Part shown: piece by piece, positions 16,370 to 25,825 of the stretch
Position numbering within the stretch: the stretch's first letter is position 1
How the letters are laid out: every line of letters starts with the position of its first letter
Source: Lactobacillus huangpiensis
Lineage (GTDB): Bacteria; Bacillota; Bacilli; Lactobacillales; Lactobacillaceae
Direction: 5' to 3'
NCBI RefSeq assembly: GCF_019972815.1
Contig: NZ_BPPA01000007.1
Coordinates: 1-64,000, forward strand
Length of the DNA: 64,000 bases
Translations under genes and position numbers: made by a program
The notes under the pieces: generated by a model
What the model saw: the letters and a program-made list of their open reading frames with translations, nothing else
Told to the model about the DNA's origin: nothing
The model's database searches: none

Positions 16370-17695
16370 TTAACCTCGCATTTTAAACTTAGCTATAAAA
16401 AAGCCGTCACTACCATAACTATCAGGTAAAATTTTCAGCATCCCTTGTGTTGCTTTAAGTTTACCCGCAGTGAAAGGTTGTAATTCAAACTGAGTATGAC
16501 TTTTTAGAAAAGCCTTAACAACGTCTTCATCTTCTTCTTGAGTAATAGTACAAGTAGAATAAACCAATTCACCATCTCGACTTAACAACGTACTTACATG
16601 GTCTAAAATATCCAATTGTATTTTTTGTAATTTGACTAAATCCTGTAATGTTTTAGTATAACGAATTTCTGGTTTTCTTCTTATAAGACCTAATCCAGAA
16701 CACGGAGCATCCACCAAGATTTTATCAAATTGTCCTTTTTTAAATGTTTGATCAGCTTTTCTGGCATCCATCGTTTTAACGTTTATTCTTGATTCAACTT
16801 TCATTCTTTTACCATTTTGCTTAACCAAACGCAGTTTGTTTTTGTGAATATCAAGAGCAGTAACATAACCATGTTTTAGCTTTTCAGCAATTTGAATAGT
16901 TTTTCCACCTGGTGCACTACATGCATCAAGAACTTCTTCATTACCTGCAAAAGTGAAAGCACTTACTGCCAAACTAGCAGCTTCGTCTTGAATTGTCAAT
17001 TTTCCTTCTTTAAATAGGGAAGTTTTAAAGACACCACCACGTGCTAAAACCAGTTCATCATCAGCAATTTGAGATTCATTAGGAAAAAATCCTAATTTAG
17101 TTAATTCTTCTTTGATCAAATTATAATCAGTTAAACCTGAAACTCTAACAGTATTTTTTGCTGGTTTATTGATACTTGACAAGATAGAAGCTGTTCTGCT
17201 CTCACCCCAATTATTAATAAGGTACTGAACTAGCCACTGGGGAGTACTTTCTTTAACACTTAAAAAAAGCACTTTACCTTTATCATCAGGTAAAATCTGT
17301 CCCCTTCTTAAGAAAGCACGTAAAATACCATTAACAATCTTAAATCCAGCCGAATGCTTTCTACCAAATTCCTTAGCCAAATTATTAGCTTCGTTTAGAA
17401 CGGCTCGATCTGGTATGCTGTTCATAAATAAAATTTGATAGGCGGACATTAGTAGCAATGGCAAAAGATAATCTTCTTTAAGTTCAGTTTTTAATAAACC
17501 TTGAAACTGATATTCCAAATATATTTTTTCCTGAATAGTGCCATACACGATTCGTGTCGCCAAATTTTGGTCAGCCTGAGACAGCTTCGTTTCCTGCAAA
17601 CTATTGTTAAAACTGATATTTGAATAAGAGCCATCACGAAATACTCGAATCAAGGTTGCAAGTGCTACCGAACGTGCACTTTTATGAGCTGACAA
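16370..17695 (-). CDS. rsmB: 16S rRNA (cytosine-967-C5)-methyltransferase
   Basis: RsmB methylates C967 of 16S rRNA using SAM. The N-terminal third is a NusB-like RNA-binding fold. The C-terminal Rossmann domain shows DACSAPGGKT (SAM binding), DAPCSGLGLIRRKPE with the first conserved Cys, and VYSTCTI with the second (catalytic pair of m5C methylases). I prefer the TTG at 17695, with AAAGG eight bases upstream; a GTG at 17704 would overlap the ribosome site. Either start overlaps the end of fmt. Confidence 0.93.
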   Translation of the reverse strand: MSAHKSARSVALATLIRVFRDGSYSNISFNNSLQETKLSQADQNLATRIVYGTIQEKIYLEYQFQGLLKTELKEDYLLPLLLMSAYQILFMNSIPDRAVLNEANNLAKEFGRKHSAGFKIVNGILRAFLRRGQILPDDKGKVLFLSVKESTPQWLVQYLINNWGESRTASILSSINKPAKNTVRVSGLTDYNLIKEELTKLGFFPNESQIADDELVLARGGVFKTSLFKEGKLTIQDEAASLAVSAFTFAGNEEVLDACSAPGGKTIQIAEKLKHGYVTALDIHKNKLRLVKQNGKRMKVESRINVKTMDARKADQTFKKGQFDKILVDAPCSGLGLIRRKPEIRYTKTLQDLVKLQKIQLDILDHVSTLLSRDGELVYSTCTITQEEDEDVVKAFLKSHTQFELQPFTAGKLKATQGMLKILPDSYGSDGFFIAKFKMRG

Positions 17696-18626
17696 TCTTA
17701 TCACCTTTACTGAAGTTTTTACCCTGACCGTTCAAAAAACTTTTAATTACCATTTTTTTCTTACCAGAAGGCTGAACTTCAAGTAAATTCAAAACGGTAT
17801 GATTAGCAAAACTGATTGCAAATCGTTTTTTATTATCAACAACAACTCCAGCAGGAAATGCAGTCGTATCGCCAGCAACTTCAGCTTGCCATATTTTAAA
17901 TCTTTTACCATCAATGAGCAAATAAGCTCCTGGATCAGGATTAAGACCTCGAATTAAATTATTAGCCTCAGTCGCGGTCATATTTAATTTTATTTGTTCC
18001 TGTTTTTTGCTGATATTTGGTGAAAAAACCACTTTATTTTCATCTTGCGCTGTCTTTTTCTGCGGATCAGCAATAATTTGCGGCAAAGTTTGGATTAGCA
18101 AGTCACGACCTAAAAGAGATAGTTTTTCAAATAAGGTTCCTGCATTATCTTCTTTTTGAATATCTATTGCTTTTTGGGCATAAATACCACCAGCATCCAT
18201 TTGCTTAACCATTTCCATAATGGTGACCCCAGTTTGTTGATCACCGTTAATAAGAGCATATTGAATTGGAGCGCCACCACGATATTTTGGTAATAGAGAG
18301 CCATGAACGTTAACAGCAGCAATTTTTGCCGATTGCAGAAATTTACTAGGCAAAAACTGACCATAAGCAGCAGTGATGATTAAATCAGCGTGCATTTTTA
18401 TTAAAGCAGCTAATTCAGCTGATTTTCCCAAATGTTCAGGCTGAAAAACGGGTAAATTCAGTTTCTTAGCTAAAATCTTAACCGGAGTTTCAGTAACTTT
18501 TTGTTTTCGTCCAACTTTTTTATCAGGTTGAGTAACCACGGCTTTTATTTCAAAATCATTCTCTGAAAGAGCCTTTAAAATTGGTACAGCAAATTTAGGA
18601 GTTCCTAAAAAAATTATTGATGTCAT
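17682..18626 (-). CDS. fmt: Methionyl-tRNA formyltransferase
   Basis: Fmt formylates initiator Met-tRNA using 10-formyl-THF. The N-terminal catalytic domain has IIFLGTPKFAV at the start, the HGSLLPKYRGGAPI active-site block near residue 108 and the TGVTIMEM motif near 133. The C-terminal OB-like tRNA-binding domain occupies about 205-314. Length is typical at 314 aa. It sits 14 bp after priA and overlaps rsmB. The folate donor pathway is represented nearby by folD. Confidence 0.95.
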   Translation of the reverse strand: MTSIIFLGTPKFAVPILKALSENDFEIKAVVTQPDKKVGRKQKVTETPVKILAKKLNLPVFQPEHLGKSAELAALIKMHADLIITAAYGQFLPSKFLQSAKIAAVNVHGSLLPKYRGGAPIQYALINGDQQTGVTIMEMVKQMDAGGIYAQKAIDIQKEDNAGTLFEKLSLLGRDLLIQTLPQIIADPQKKTAQDENKVVFSPNISKKQEQIKLNMTATEANNLIRGLNPDPGAYLLIDGKRFKIWQAEVAGDTTAFPAGVVVDNKKRFAISFANHTVLNLLEVQPSGKKKMVIKSFLNGQGKNFSKGDKIVSS

Positions 18627-18640
18627 TAATCATTTCCCCT

Positions 18641-21040
18641 TTACATTATGCGCTCTGGTTCATTATCAATATAAACAGACAAACCATATTTTTTAACCTT
18701 TTGCGCTGAGTCTTGAATTTGGTGTAATAACTTGTTTAAATTATCCTCTTTTTTATATTTTACCAGTATTTGATAATAATATTGATTTTTTAAGCGAGAA
18801 ATTGCACTAGGGGTTGGACCTAAAATTATTGTTGACTTGTGTAATTTTGGTTGTAACCATTTTTTGATTTTAAAAGCTTCTCTAGCAGCATTTTGTTCTT
18901 TTTTTTCCGCAACAGAAATTAACACTGTATAAAAATAAGGCGGATAATTACCGGTATGTCGAACACGCATCTCATATTGATAAAACTGTTCATAATCCTG
19001 AGTTTCAGCTAACTTAATGGCATAATGATCAGGGTTAAAAGTTTGAATAATTACTTCTCCTTTCTTTTGGGCCCTTCCAGCCCGGCCTGCAACCTGTGTT
19101 AACAACTCAAACGTTCTTTCAGAGGCGTTGTAATCTGGTAACCACAGACCCGTGTCAGCATTAACAACACCTACTAATGTCACATTGGGAAAATCCAGTC
19201 CTTTTGCAATCATTTGCGTACCAAGCAGGATATCTGCCTCATGATTGCCAAAGCTGTCTAAAATTCTTTTAAATGCTCCTTTTCTTCTTGTAGTATCAAC
19301 ATCCATACGCAAAATACGGCAACCAGGTATTATTTTTTCTAATTCTGTCATAACTTTTTGTGTACCAGTACCTAAAAAGCGGATTTTTGTGCTTTGACAA
19401 TTAGGACATTTTTCAGGAATGGCAGTAGAAAAGCCACAATAATGACACTGCATTTTATTTGTATCTTTATGCATTGTCAAAGAGAGGTCGCAATTTGGAC
19501 ATTTCATGACGTAACCGCAATCACGACACAACATAAAGTTAGCAAAACCTCTCCTATTTAACATTAAAATAACTTGCTCTTTTTTCGCAATTCTTTTTTT
19601 TATTGCCTCAACGAGTTGAATGGAAAGGTCAAATTGTCCACCACTAAAATGCGCTTTTTTTAAATCAATTAAATTAACTTCTGGCAAACTTTGCTGGTTA
19701 GCACGATGTGGTAGTTGTAACAGCTGGTATACACCTTTTTGTGCTCTGGCTCTGCTCCCTAGTGAAGGTGTTGCACTGCCCAACACAAGTGGGCAGGAAT
19801 TATAGTTGCTGCGCCAAATTGCGACATCTCTTGCGTGATAACGTGGATTATCTTCTTGTTTATAAGAACTTTCATGCTCTTCATCGATTACTATTAAACC
19901 AATATTTTTTAAAGGTGCGAAGACTGCGCTTCGTGCGCCAACAACAACGCGAACTTCGCCACGGCGTATGCGACGCCATTCGTCATACATTTCTCCTTCA
20001 GAAAGCCCACTATGTAAAACAGCTACTTGCTGGCCAAAACGATTTTTTACTTGACCTACCATTTGCGGAGTTAAGGATATTTCTGGAACCATCATTAAAG
20101 CATTTTTTCCAGCCTTTAAGGTAGTACTTATAGCATTTAGGTAAACTTCTGTCTTACCACTGCCAGTAACACCTTCTAATAAAAACGTACGTGACTTTTT
20201 TGCAATAATTGCTGGCTCTATTTCAGCTAATGCTTCCTTTTGTTCAGGGTTAAGTTTGATTTTTTTATCTGCTTTTTTCTCTTTATCATATATTGTGAGT
20301 GGATTACGATAAATTTCTGACTCCCGTTTTTTGAGCCAGCCACTTTTAACAGCATTTGTTAATGAAACAGTATTAACATGCGCATTGTTTTCAATTTCTT
20401 TTTGCATTTGGGGAAATTTATCGTAGTTTTCAATTATATACATTATGAGCTGCTTTTGTTTAACAGCATTCTTTCTCAAAGTTTCATAAATATTTATATA
20501 GCCTTTTTTAGTATTCGATAATGAATATTCGTTTTCAGTTTTGATCCGAGCTCTATTTTCAACAACATATTCAATTTTGGCAACATTTGTTCGTAATAAT
20601 TTGCGAATTTTCGCAATTTGGTTATTATCCGTAATTTTATTTAAATCTAACGGTTCACCTTGGAAAATGCTCATTTTTTTAGCTGTTGAAGATTCTGGTA
20701 CCAAAATTTTACGATAATTAGCACGCATGACTCTAGGAAGCATAGTTTTCAGAATAGTGATTCGATAAGAATAAACATGATCAGCCAAATTTTTTGATAA
20801 TTTAATTAATTCCGAAGTCAGAGGTGGCATTTCATCAACTACCAAAAGCAAGTCTTTTAATTTACCCTGATATTGACTTTGGTTACTTAAACCAACAACG
20901 AAACCCTGTAACTTGCGTGGGCCAAAAGGCACAAAAACTCTAGAACCAATTTCTACTTCTCCCAATTCATCAGGAATATGATATTCAAAAATGCGATCCG
21001 TTTGCTTGGCTGCAACATCAACAATAACCTGTGCAATCAT
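18641..21040 (-). CDS. priA: Primosomal protein N' (replication restart helicase)
   Basis: PriA recognises stalled forks and loads the replisome. Its N-terminal 3'-DNA-binding domain is followed by helicase motifs: Walker A EGVTGSGKTEVYL near residue 290, VIDEEHESSYKQ (DEAH-type box) near 383 and the QVAGRAGRA motif VI. The zinc-binding insertion carries paired CxxC motifs (CRDCG, CPNC, CHYCG, CPNC), all eight Cys retained. At 799 aa it is full length. It is the first gene after a terminator, so it likely heads the operon down to thiN. Confidence 0.96.
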   Translation of the reverse strand: MIAQVIVDVAAKQTDRIFEYHIPDELGEVEIGSRVFVPFGPRKLQGFVVGLSNQSQYQGKLKDLLLVVDEMPPLTSELIKLSKNLADHVYSYRITILKTMLPRVMRANYRKILVPESSTAKKMSIFQGEPLDLNKITDNNQIAKIRKLLRTNVAKIEYVVENRARIKTENEYSLSNTKKGYINIYETLRKNAVKQKQLIMYIIENYDKFPQMQKEIENNAHVNTVSLTNAVKSGWLKKRESEIYRNPLTIYDKEKKADKKIKLNPEQKEALAEIEPAIIAKKSRTFLLEGVTGSGKTEVYLNAISTTLKAGKNALMMVPEISLTPQMVGQVKNRFGQQVAVLHSGLSEGEMYDEWRRIRRGEVRVVVGARSAVFAPLKNIGLIVIDEEHESSYKQEDNPRYHARDVAIWRSNYNSCPLVLGSATPSLGSRARAQKGVYQLLQLPHRANQQSLPEVNLIDLKKAHFSGGQFDLSIQLVEAIKKRIAKKEQVILMLNRRGFANFMLCRDCGYVMKCPNCDLSLTMHKDTNKMQCHYCGFSTAIPEKCPNCQSTKIRFLGTGTQKVMTELEKIIPGCRILRMDVDTTRRKGAFKRILDSFGNHEADILLGTQMIAKGLDFPNVTLVGVVNADTGLWLPDYNASERTFELLTQVAGRAGRAQKKGEVIIQTFNPDHYAIKLAETQDYEQFYQYEMRVRHTGNYPPYFYTVLISVAEKKEQNAAREAFKIKKWLQPKLHKSTIILGPTPSAISRLKNQYYYQILVKYKKEDNLNKLLHQIQDSAQKVKKYGLSVYIDNEPERIM

Positions 21041-21051
21041 TTAATCACCTT

Positions 21052-21089
21052 TAAAAAATGACCTCCATCTCTCTAAGGATGGAGGTCAT
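21052..21089 (-). terminator. Intrinsic terminator between rpoZ and priA
   Basis: ATGACCTCCAT and ATGGAGGTCAT form a perfect 11-bp stem. On the minus strand the T6 run follows. It separates the gmk-rpoZ unit from the priA operon. Confidence 0.85.
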
Positions 21090-21102
21090 AAAACTTTATT
21101 AA

Positions 21103-21321
21103 TTACTGATTAACCTCACGATGTTTGGGATCAACGGTAACTTTGCCAGCTTCAATTTCTTCTAAAGCTTTGCCCACTGGTTTTTGTGATTTATAACTTT
21201 TTAAAGCTTCAGGTTCACCGTCTTCAAGTTCATGTGCTCTTTTCGCTGCAAGAACCGATAAAGAATATCTAGAATCAACCTGAGCCAACAATTTATCAAT
21301 AGATGGATACGTAACTCTCAA
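21103..21321 (-). CDS. rpoZ: RNA polymerase omega subunit
   Basis: The 72-aa protein ([20 protein letters not shown], then [11 protein letters not shown]) is the omega subunit, which aids assembly and stability of RNA polymerase. The start is TTG at 21321 because AGGAGG lies six to seven bases upstream; a longer in-frame extension would read into gmk. Only one base separates it from the gmk stop, so the ribosome site lies inside gmk and the two are probably translationally coupled. Confidence 0.93.
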   Translation of the reverse strand: MRVTYPSIDKLLAQVDSRYSLSVLAAKRAHELEDGEPEALKSYKSQKPVGKALEEIEAGKVTVDPKHREVNQ

Positions 21322-21322
21322 T

Positions 21323-21937
21323 TTAATCCTCCTTAACCATTTTGCGATAAGTATTAATGACACGTTTAACACTCACATGTTCAGCTTCAACAATCGCTTT
21401 TATATGATCAACTGCATTTGCTACAGTATCATTAACCACCGCATAATCATAATCCTGCATGACCAGAATTTCTTGACGAGCCTGTTTTATTCGACCCATA
21501 ATTACATCCTCGGATTCAGTACCCCGATTTTCCAGCCTGGTATGCAAAGTATGTAAATCAGGTGGCGTTAAAAATATAAAGACGCCATCAGGCATTTGTT
21601 TTCTAACTTTCTTAGCACCATTGACATCAATTTCCAGCAAGACGTCTTTACCTGCGTCCAGCATCTTTTCAACAGGAGCCATAGGAGTGCCATAAAAATT
21701 ATTTACATATTGATTATACTCCAAAAGTTCATTTTGATTGATCGCCTGCTTAAATCGCTCTTGACTAACAAAATAATAATCCTTGCCGTTTACTTCGCCT
21801 GGCCTGGGCTTTCTTGTAGTCATTGATACTGAATATTCAAACGGAAATACTTTATTTTTCACTATTGCACTTTTAACGGTTCCCTTACCAACTCCCGAGG
21901 GACCAGAAAGGACAAGTAACAAACCTTTTTCTGTCAT
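21323..21937 (-). CDS. gmk: Guanylate kinase
   Basis: Gmk phosphorylates GMP to GDP with ATP. It starts with the P-loop [14 protein letters not shown] near residue 7 and continues with [21 protein letters not shown] (GMP-binding), split here as [10 protein letters not shown] and [10 protein letters not shown]. The lid region ([12 protein letters not shown]) and the C-terminal helix are also present. At 204 aa it is of normal length. It is first in a two-gene unit with rpoZ, as in most Firmicutes. Confidence 0.95.
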   Translation of the reverse strand: MTEKGLLLVLSGPSGVGKGTVKSAIVKNKVFPFEYSVSMTTRKPRPGEVNGKDYYFVSQERFKQAINQNELLEYNQYVNNFYGTPMAPVEKMLDAGKDVLLEIDVNGAKKVRKQMPDGVFIFLTPPDLHTLHTRLENRGTESEDVIMGRIKQARQEILVMQDYDYAVVNDTVANAVDHIKAIVEAEHVSVKRVINTYRKMVKED

Positions 21938-22050
21938 GCCATACTCCCTTAATAAAAGCTATTGTATTTAGTTTGCACTAAAATGAAAATATTTTCAAGT
22001 TATGTCTTTTTAATAAATCAAAATTCTCCTAAAAAATTTTGATTAAATAC

Positions 22051-22101
22051 TTGTTTTTTGGAACAAATGTTCTTATAATATTATTTGTCAAACAAATGTT
22101 C
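22051..22101 (+). promoter_or_regulatory. SOS promoter with LexA box
   Basis: A -35 TTGTTT (22051-22056) and a -10 TATAAT (22074-22079) are spaced by 17 bp. The spacer contains GAACAAATGTTC (22061-22072), a perfect Gram-positive LexA/DinR box (GAAC-N4-GTTC). A second, one-mismatch copy, AAACAAATGTTC, lies at 22090-22101 just downstream of the start-site region. LexA bound here would block transcription of the small gene that follows. Confidence 0.8.
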
Positions 22102-22125
22102 GGTCAACTCTAAAGGGGTGGTTTG

Positions 22126-22401
22126 ATGAAAAACTCGCTTAAGAAAATTTATCACTATTTCTTCGATTATGATGAAGATAAATTAAGTATTTACAGCCAA
22201 TATTACTATGAAATATTAACTGATCTTAATAGTGCCCTACTACACCGCTCCTATGTATTGGTAAGTTATCAGGATGGAACGAGTGAAATCGGGCAAATCA
22301 TAAAACGCATTTCTGCAGGTCGTTTTATTTTGCGTTTAGCAAATAAAAAACTAATTAAAATAGTTGATATTGATACTATTTTTAGAGTCGATTTTGCATA
22401 A
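22126..22401 (+). CDS. YolD-like small protein, probable SOS gene
   Basis: This 91-aa protein lies alone on the plus strand amid minus-strand core genes. Its second half (VLVSYQDGTSEIGQIIKRIS, then AGRFILRLANKKLIKIVDID) has the beta-rich pattern of YolD-like proteins, which accompany Y-family polymerases (UvrX/UmuC) in Bacillus and relatives. No polymerase gene is adjacent. The ATG at 22126 follows AAAGGGGTGG; a TTG one codon earlier is less likely. A LexA-box promoter precedes it. The family call is moderate, the damage-inducibility inference is stronger. Confidence 0.6.
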   Translation: MKNSLKKIYHYFFDYDEDKLSIYSQYYYEILTDLNSALLHRSYVLVSYQDGTSEIGQIIKRISAGRFILRLANKKLIKIVDIDTIFRVDFA

Positions 22402-22420
22402 TTAGTCTCATAAAAAATCA

Positions 22421-22452
22421 TAACCAAGAATCAATTTGATTCTTGGTTTTTT
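22421..22452. terminator. Bidirectional terminator between convergent genes
   Basis: AACCAAGAAT and ATTCTTGGTT form a 10-bp stem with T6 on the plus strand. It overlaps the stop of the GNAT gene and serves the YolD-like gene and probably the GNAT gene. Confidence 0.8.
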
Positions 22453-23318
22453 AAATAAATAGTTTCACTCAGGATCTTGAATCCAGCATTCAAATAAACA
22501 TTGATAGCTGCTCTATTTGATACATCAGCATTCAAGGCAAAAACTTTGCTACCTTCTTCCTGCAAAATTGCAATCATCTTTTTGATAAAAAAAGTACCAA
22601 AGCCTTGTCCGCGAAATGGCTTGTCAATAAACAATCCGAAGAAATAGTCCTCATTTTCACCTTGATCCACAGCGCAATAGCCGACAACTTCATTTCTTTT
22701 TAATAAGATAAAGCTTTTGGTATCTTTATCCAACAGAGAATTTTTAATGTATTTAGTAGATGTGGCAATAGCATCTCCAAAAGCATTACTGTGTGCTGCA
22801 GCAACTTGATCAACATAGTTCATTGTTAAAGGCTTAACTACTAAAACTTGGTTTAATTTGTCAGTCTTTTCAATTAGTGATGGTTCTGCAGTTCGCATGT
22901 AATAATCAGAATCTTCCGGAACAATCTTTAAACCCACTTTTTTCAAAAAGCCTGGATTTTTTTCTAAAAAAACTTTTTCTGACACAAACTCCCATTTGGA
23001 ATAACCATACTGCACCATGATTTTTTTCGCATGCTCAAACATTCTTGTAGCAATTCCTTGTTTGCGAAATTCAGGATCAACTTCTAAGTTGACTTCCACT
23101 TCTTCTTCAGGTTCCTCATCTGCGTATAGCATAGTTAATCCAACTAACTTATTTCCATCATAAGCCAAAATAAAAGTTGGCATATCTTGAAAATAATTAA
23201 ATTGATTGCTCAAATAAAAATCTGAATATGTTTTATCAGCTTTTTTGACTCTTTCTGTTAATTCATTCGCCTGCCTTTGTTCTTTTTCATTTAAGTTTAC
23301 TTTTTCAACGATTATCAT
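22431..23318 (-). CDS. Tandem GNAT-domain acetyltransferase
   Basis: The 295-aa protein has two GNAT folds. The first (residues 1-140) contains an acetyl-CoA motif A region, DPEFRKQGIATRMFEHA near 81-97. The second (155-295) contains FIDKPFRGQGFGTFFIKKM near 228-246. Both match the R/Q-x-x-G-x-G/A signature. The acetyl acceptor cannot be predicted. It overlaps recN by 4 bp and is the last gene of the folD-xse-ispA-tlyA-recN cluster. A mycothiol-synthase-like tandem arrangement is formally possible, but lactobacilli do not make mycothiol. Confidence 0.8.
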   Translation of the reverse strand: MIIVEKVNLNEKEQRQANELTERVKKADKTYSDFYLSNQFNYFQDMPTFILAYDGNKLVGLTMLYADEEPEEEVEVNLEVDPEFRKQGIATRMFEHAKKIMVQYGYSKWEFVSEKVFLEKNPGFLKKVGLKIVPEDSDYYMRTAEPSLIEKTDKLNQVLVVKPLTMNYVDQVAAAHSNAFGDAIATSTKYIKNSLLDKDTKSFILLKRNEVVGYCAVDQGENEDYFFGLFIDKPFRGQGFGTFFIKKMIAILQEEGSKVFALNADVSNRAAINVYLNAGFKILSETIYLKNQESN

Positions 23319-25003
23319 TTCTTCTTCCTTTTAAAACTTTTCATTAGATCCTTGGCATTTTGTTTAGCTGCTTGTGTTACATCACTACCTGCCATCATTT
23401 CGGCAATTGCAGTTACAGTTTCTTCTTGAGTTAATGGACCTATTTGTGTGTATGTAGCACCATCTTCAACTTTTTTGGCAACTAGGTATTTTTGATCACT
23501 GGCTGCAGCAACCTGTGGTGAGTGTGTTATAGCGATTACTTGTTTATTTTCACCGATTGAATGTAATTTTTGACCTATTGCTGCAGAAACGCGACCGGAA
23601 ACGCCAGTATCAATTTCATCAAAAATCATTGTTCCTACAGGTTCAACTTTGCTAAAAATTGCTTTCAATGCCAGTATCAGCCGTGACTGTTCACCACCAG
23701 ATACGATCTTGACCAGAGGCATTAGTTCTTCGCCGGGATTTGGTGCTATTAAGAAGACAATATTATCAGTGCCTTTATTACTAAAAGTTTTCGTAGTCGA
23801 AAAATCAATACTAAAACGGGCTTTTGCCATGTATAAATCTGATAGTTCCTGCTTGATTTTACTTTCAAGTGTTGCAGCTACTTTTTTTCTTGTCTCATGG
23901 AGATTTTGTGCTTCAGTCTTCAGTTTATCTTCCAGAACTTTAAACTGCTTTTGCAACTTTTCTTCATCAAGTCCACCTGTCTCATACTGACTCAATTCTT
24001 TTTGAATTTTGGCATAAAATGTGAAAACATCTTCTAAAGAAGGACCATATTTTTTCTTTAATGAATTAAGTAAATCTAACCTGTTTGAAACGTACTGAAA
24101 TCTTTCCTCATCAAAGTCCATTTCATCGAGTACATTTGATAATTCGCTTCGGGCGTCACTTAATGCAAAAACTCCATCATCTATAGTTTTAGCAATATCT
24201 TTGAATTTAGCACCATATTCTGTTAACTCATTTGCTGCACTTTGGGCATTATCCAATAAAGTTTCAATGCCATGGTCTTCATCGTCATATAATTGCATTA
24301 AATAGTTGGCTGTATCGACGATTTTTTGATAATTATTTAGTTCGTTATATTCTTCTTCTAGCTGTTCATCTTCATGAGGATCTTGCAGATCAGCTTTGGA
24401 CAATTCATCATTCTGAAAAGATAATATATCTTGCTTTTGAGCTAGTTCCTGGGCATCTTTATGCAAATGATTAATTTGAGAAGTTAATTTTTGCCATTTT
24501 TTAAAATTATCCTGATAAAGATTAAGTTCCTCTTTAAATTCTACAGGAGCATAATTATCGACCAGATCGATTTGTCGATCTTGATCCATCAATATTTGTT
24601 GATCATTTTGACCATGAATATCAACCAGAAAATTACCTAATTCTTTCAATACATTAATTGTAGTTAATTGTCCATTTATTCGAACAATATTTCTTCCCTT
24701 AGCAGCTATTTCCCGGCTGATAATTAATTGCTTATCTGCATCAGGTATACCGTACTTTTCGCAAATTGCATCAATTTTTTTAGATTCATGATCAACATCA
24801 AATAAGCCTGTAATGACAGCCTTTTTTTCACCACTACGGATCATTTCTTTTTGACTGCGACTTCCCATTAATAATGAAACTGCATCGATAATAATTGATT
24901 TACCCGCACCAGTTTCACCTATTAGCACAGTCATATTTTCTTGAAAGCGAACCTTCAATGCTTTAATAATTGCAAAATTTTTAATATCCAGTTCAACTAA
25001 CAT
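23315..25003 (-). CDS. recN: DNA repair protein RecN
   Basis: RecN is an SMC-like ATPase that gathers broken ends for recombination. The N-terminal ATPase half starts with the Walker A block LIGETGAGKSIIIDAVSLLM near residue 27 and a Q-loop VDIHGQNDQQ. A long coiled-coil middle (about 150-360) follows. The C-terminal half has the signature VSGGEQSRLILALKAI, Walker B MIFDEIDTG and the D-loop. At 562 aa it is full length. It lies 9 bp after the TlyA gene. Confidence 0.96.
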   Translation of the reverse strand: MLVELDIKNFAIIKALKVRFQENMTVLIGETGAGKSIIIDAVSLLMGSRSQKEMIRSGEKKAVITGLFDVDHESKKIDAICEKYGIPDADKQLIISREIAAKGRNIVRINGQLTTINVLKELGNFLVDIHGQNDQQILMDQDRQIDLVDNYAPVEFKEELNLYQDNFKKWQKLTSQINHLHKDAQELAQKQDILSFQNDELSKADLQDPHEDEQLEEEYNELNNYQKIVDTANYLMQLYDDEDHGIETLLDNAQSAANELTEYGAKFKDIAKTIDDGVFALSDARSELSNVLDEMDFDEERFQYVSNRLDLLNSLKKKYGPSLEDVFTFYAKIQKELSQYETGGLDEEKLQKQFKVLEDKLKTEAQNLHETRKKVAATLESKIKQELSDLYMAKARFSIDFSTTKTFSNKGTDNIVFLIAPNPGEELMPLVKIVSGGEQSRLILALKAIFSKVEPVGTMIFDEIDTGVSGRVSAAIGQKLHSIGENKQVIAITHSPQVAAASDQKYLVAKKVEDGATYTQIGPLTQEETVTAIAEMMAGSDVTQAAKQNAKDLMKSFKRKKK

Positions 25004-25012
25004 TTCTTTCTC

Positions 25013-25825
25013 CTAAAGATTGGCAACAGCCTGAGCAACTATATCTTCTGGGTTCCCAGACCATATTAATTTACCACCATCTTTTTCGTCCTTCTGTAAA
25101 TGTATCAAAAACTCAATATTGCCTTTACCACCTTTTATTGGTGAATAATCAAGGTTTAGAACGTTAAAGCCATCAGCCCTTGCCTGATCAATGGTATGTC
25201 TGATAACGGCACAATGGACATCATGATCATGTACTATACCATGTTTACCGACATGTTCCGGACCAGCTTCAAATTGAGGCTTTATCAGACAAACAGCTTC
25301 ACATTTATCTTTTAGAATCTGAAACATTGGTGGCATAATTAAATCTAAAGAAATAAAGGAAACATCAGTCATTGCAAAATCAGGTTGACCATGAGTAAAA
25401 TCTTCAGGTTTGCTATAACGAAAATTTTGTTTTTCCATTACTACAACGCGAGGATCATCACGCAATTGCCAGGCAAGTTGATTGTAGCCTACATCAAGAG
25501 CATACACCATCTTAGCCCTGTTTTGTAAAGCAACATCAGTAAAGCCTCCAGTAGAAGCGCCTATATCAAGACAAATTTTACTGGTCAAATCAATTTGAAA
25601 AGATTTTAAGGCCTTTGCCAGTTTAAAACCACCCCTTGATACATACTTCTTATCCGATTTTTTTACAAAAAACTTTTCATCAACCGGTAAGTTAGTACCA
25701 CTTTTATCAATTCTCTGATGATTATGATCTGATACTAAGCCTGCCATGATCGCCCGTTGAGCTTGAGTTCGAGAATGAAACATGCCTCGTCTGACTAATA
25801 ATACATCTGCTCTTTCTTTGACCAT
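25013..25825 (-). CDS. tlyA: TlyA-family rRNA 2'-O-methyltransferase / hemolysin-like protein
   Basis: Residues 1-60 are an S4 RNA-binding domain (RADVLLVRRGMF, then SRTQAQRAIMAGLV). The rest is an FtsJ-like Rossmann domain with CLDIGASTGGFTDVAL near 84 for SAM. Mycobacterial TlyA methylates 16S and 23S rRNA; the activity of Firmicute homologues (YqxC) is assumed. It starts one base after ispA ends. The order ispA-tlyA-recN is a standard Firmicute arrangement. Length is 270 aa. Confidence 0.9.
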   Translation of the reverse strand: MVKERADVLLVRRGMFHSRTQAQRAIMAGLVSDHNHQRIDKSGTNLPVDEKFFVKKSDKKYVSRGGFKLAKALKSFQIDLTSKICLDIGASTGGFTDVALQNRAKMVYALDVGYNQLAWQLRDDPRVVVMEKQNFRYSKPEDFTHGQPDFAMTDVSFISLDLIMPPMFQILKDKCEAVCLIKPQFEAGPEHVGKHGIVHDHDVHCAVIRHTIDQARADGFNVLNLDYSPIKGGKGNIEFLIHLQKDEKDGGKLIWSGNPEDIVAQAVANL

